Assembly: GCF_002013915.1 (NCBI RefSeq)
Contig: NZ_MBTF01000023.1
Coordinates: forward strand, 434,001-498,000
DNA: 64,000 nt
Direction of reading: 5' to 3'
Origin: Mucilaginibacter pedocola
GTDB taxonomy: Bacteria; Bacteroidota; Bacteroidia; Sphingobacteriales; Sphingobacteriaceae
This document shows positions 62,105 to 64,000 of the stretch, piece after piece. Numbering within the stretch: the first letter of the stretch is position 1; each line of letters opens with the position of its first letter. Both the position numbers and the translations under genes were made by a program. The notes under the pieces are model-generated. The model saw only the letters and a program-made list of their open reading frames with translations, searched no databases and was not told where the DNA came from.

Positions 62105-63484
62105 ATGAAGAACAACTTAAAAATATGGATGCTTGCCGGCGTTACCGCTTTGGGCGTGCAGACGGCATCGGCACAATTACAACCGGGCTACACCAAACTA
62201 TTCGATGGTAAAACCCTTAAAGGCTGGAAAAAACTGGCAGGCAATGCCGACTACACCGTAGCAGACGGTGTAATAACCGGTACCGCAGTACTCAATAGCG
62301 GTAATACCTTTTTGGTTACGGAAAAAGAATACGGCGATTTTATTTTGGAGCTGGACGTGATGACCGAAAGCAACCTCACCAATTCGGGTGTGCAGGTACG
62401 CAGCCATTACGACCCTGCCGGGCACGAAGGCAAGGGAAAGGTTTACGGTAAACAATGCGAAGTTGACCCCAGCGACCGTGCCTGGACAGGCGGTATATAC
62501 GACGAAGGCCGCCGCGACTGGCTTTACCCTATGGAACTAAACGCTAAAGGCAAAACCGAATGGAAACCCGGCGTTTACAACCATATTAAAATTGAGTGCA
62601 TTGGAAACAGTACCAAAACCTGGATAAACGGTACCCCTGCGGCTTATGTAGTTGATACGCTGGATAAAAAAGGTTTTATAGGTTTACAGGTGCATGCCAT
62701 TAGCGAAGCAGGGCAGGCGGGTAAAAAGATATTCTTTAAAAACATTCAGATAAAAACCGATAAGTTGAAACCGCAGGCTTTTGCCAAAGATGCCTATGTG
62801 GTTAACCTGACGCCGAACAGCCTTACCGATTTTGAAACGCAAGGTGGCTGGAAGCTTTTGTTCGATGGCAATAGCAGCAAAGGCTGGCGCAGTGCAAATG
62901 CCATGACTTTCCCCGAAAAAGGTTGGAAGGTAAAAGATGGCATGCTATCAGTTATCGGTGCTAATGGCGGCGAATCTACCAACGGCGGCGATATTATAAG
63001 TGACGGACAGTACACTGCCTTCGATATGTCGTTCGAGTTCCGGATGTCGAAAGGGGCCAATAGCGGTGTTAAATACTTCGTTACCCTGAGCGAGAAAACG
63101 GTAGGTTCGGCTATTGGGCTGGAGTACCAGGTGTTGGATGATGTGGTACACCCCGACGCCAAACTCGGGCGCGACGGTAACCGCACGCTGGCTTCGCTGT
63201 ACGACCTAATAACCGCCAAAAAACAACCGCGCTTTACCCATCCTATAGGTGCATGGAACATCGGCCGTATTATAGTTTACCCTAACAACCACGTGGAGCA
63301 TTACCTCAACGGCGTTAAAGTATTAGAGTACGACCGTGGTTCACAAGCCTTCCGCGACCTGGTGGCCATCAGCAAATACAAGGTTTGGAAAGATTTCGGC
63401 GAAGCCAAAGAAGGGCATATCCTATTGCAGGACCACGGTTTCGATGTGAATTTCAGAAGTATTAAGATAAAGACTTTGCAGTAG
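62105..63484 (+). CDS. 3-keto-disaccharide hydrolase (DUF1080), two domains in tandem
   Basis: A 459-residue secreted protein (signal near TASAQ). Two copies of the DUF1080/3-keto-disaccharide hydrolase beta sandwich are seen: residues about 28-222 (KLFDGKTLKGWKKLAGN, NSGVQVRSHYDP) and about 245-459 (KLLFDGNSSKGWRSANAM, ANSGVKYFVTLSEK). Family members usually have one domain of about 200-250 residues. It would cleave a glycoside whose sugar was oxidised at C3 by the Gfo/Idh enzyme upstream. The fused copies may differ in function; the second keeps more of the conserved Gly-Asn-x-Gly-like pattern. Confidence 0.88.
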   Translation: MKNNLKIWMLAGVTALGVQTASAQLQPGYTKLFDGKTLKGWKKLAGNADYTVADGVITGTAVLNSGNTFLVTEKEYGDFILELDVMTESNLTNSGVQVRSHYDPAGHEGKGKVYGKQCEVDPSDRAWTGGIYDEGRRDWLYPMELNAKGKTEWKPGVYNHIKIECIGNSTKTWINGTPAAYVVDTLDKKGFIGLQVHAISEAGQAGKKIFFKNIQIKTDKLKPQAFAKDAYVVNLTPNSLTDFETQGGWKLLFDGNSSKGWRSANAMTFPEKGWKVKDGMLSVIGANGGESTNGGDIISDGQYTAFDMSFEFRMSKGANSGVKYFVTLSEKTVGSAIGLEYQVLDDVVHPDAKLGRDGNRTLASLYDLITAKKQPRFTHPIGAWNIGRIIVYPNNHVEHYLNGVKVLEYDRGSQAFRDLVAISKYKVWKDFGEAKEGHILLQDHGFDVNFRSIKIKTLQ

Positions 63485-63488
63485 AATT

Positions 63489-63659
63489 ATTTAACCGCAA
63501 AGGCCGCAAAGTTTTCGCAAAGGGCGCAAAAATGGTATTCCCAGTTTTGCGCCCTTGTTATATTATCAAGATTTGTGAAATTCGAATAAATTAGAAAAAT
63601 TCGTGTTAACTCACATTGCGTTACTTTGCGTTTTTCCTCTGCGTTCTTTGCGGTTAAAT
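63489..63659. repeat. Palindromic GCAAAG-rich repeat element
   Basis: The ends are inverted copies: ATTTAACCGCAAAG at 63489-63502 and CTTTGCGGTTAAAT at 63646-63659. Each arm holds further GCAAAG or CTTTGCG units. Inside are the hairpin GGGCGCAAAA/TTTTGCGCCC (63522-63554) and ATTCGTG-type sequence (63571-63609). Such elements are found in several copies in genomes of this group, but the copy number here was not counted. Confidence 0.7.
63522..63554 (+). terminator. Hairpin inside the repeat, possible terminator of the DUF1080 gene
   Basis: A 10-bp stem GGGCGCAAAA with TTTTGCGCCC is followed by TTGTTATATT. It lies 38 bp after the DUF1080 stop codon. Confidence 0.5.
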
Positions 63660-63917
63660 CGCAAACATACCCCTAACCAACAAGCCTATTACCGAACACC
63701 CCACCGTCCGAAACCGAACAGCTGAACGATTTGAAAATTTATTAATTTGCTGTATTACAGATTTTTATAAAATTGGCATACATCTTATATGTTTACCATA
63801 TAGCAAGCTTGCTTGCGCCATAAGTTCTTGTTAGTCAATTCAAATCAAATCGAAGGTGTCATTCTTCATCAATAGGATCGCAGCTAATCGGTGGAATCAA
63901 AAATAATCGGTGTAATC

Positions 63918-64000
63918 ATGCTAAGAAATTATCTAAAAGTTGCCTGGCGCAACCTGCTCAAAAACAAAACGCATACATTCATTAATGTATCAGGTTTATC
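63918..64000 (+). CDS. MacB/FtsX-type ABC transporter permease, N-terminus only
   Basis: The first 27 codons, cut by the window edge. The start (LRNYLKVAWRNLLKNKTHTF, then INVSGL) is the typical beginning of Bacteroidota MacB-like permeases, with the first membrane helix just beginning. Family members form tripartite export systems or move lipoproteins or peptides. Nothing more can be said. Confidence 0.75.
   Translation, partial: MLRNYLKVAWRNLLKNKTHTFINVSGL

Larger units (their letters stand above)
63485..63917. other. Intergenic region containing a palindromic repeat
   Basis: 433 bp before the MacB-type permease. The left 170 bp are the repeat at 63489-63659. The remainder is AT-rich and ends with two near-copies of TAATCGGTG-AATCA (about 63878-63891 and 63904-63917), another small repeat. 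No gene is seen. Confidence 0.5.

Noticed and set aside
1..64000. IS elements, prophage and CRISPR arrays
   Set aside because: No transposase, integrase, phage structural gene or regularly spaced direct repeat array was found; the repeats seen are small palindromic intergenic elements.

Overview
The window is chromosomal DNA of a member of the Bacteroidota, most likely Sphingobacteriaceae close to Mucilaginibacter or Pedobacter. The evidence is a SusC/SusD pair, two ECF sigma/FecR pairs, DUF4374 lipoproteins, a histone H1-like protein, a CdaA-type diadenylate cyclase, tRNAs without encoded CCA, few Shine-Dalgarno sequences and promoter boxes of the TAnnTTTG type. No IS element, phage, CRISPR array or rRNA was seen.

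Layout, left to right. (1) 1-3.5 kb, minus strand: a secretion cassette with a C39 peptidase-ABC exporter (cut by the window edge), an HlyD-type adaptor and five small double-glycine-leader peptides in tandem. Four are paralogues that are Ser/Gly-rich, acidic and free of cysteine. (2) 4-6.4 kb: a luciferase-like flavin oxidoreductase, then a Thg1-like 3'-5' RNA polymerase overlapping a polynucleotide-kinase-like P-loop protein. (3) 6.7-13.1 kb: a small membrane or exported protein and a complete RND efflux operon. (4) 13.3-19 kb: GH78-like and GH106-like alpha-L-rhamnosidases. (5) 19-22.4 kb: histone H1-like protein, tRNA-Cys, an atypical thioredoxin and cysE-cysM. (6) 22.5-37 kb: a sugar isomerase, then a rhamnoside-utilisation locus with ECF sigma, FecR, SusC, SusD, L-rhamnose mutarotase, a GH99-like protein, a GH106 enzyme and an AraC regulator. 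(7) 37-47.2 kb, minus strand: an outer-membrane beta-barrel protein and a Fec-type iron/siderophore uptake operon. (8) 47.3-50.4 kb: RRM protein, GH43 enzyme and a two-component pair with a short kinase. (9) 50.5-54.5 kb: a DUF4407 protein and four unrecognised proteins. (10) 54.6-64 kb: tRNA-Ser, polyprenyl synthase, CdaA, M1 aminopeptidase, a Gfo/Idh oxidoreductase and a double-domain 3-keto-disaccharide hydrolase, two palindromic repeat elements and the start of a MacB/FtsX-type permease.

How they work together. The SusCD locus and the two upstream rhamnosidases suggest growth on a rhamnose-rich plant polymer: SusC's STN domain would signal through FecR to the sigma factor, RhaM would interconvert the rhamnose anomers released, and AraC would add sugar-responsive control. 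The iron locus has the same sigma/FecR logic for a TonB receptor, with PepSY and DUF4374 partners.

The best candidates for something undescribed are the five-peptide export cassette, the Thg1-kinase pair and the DUF4407 cluster. Functions rest on motifs read by eye; no database search was run.
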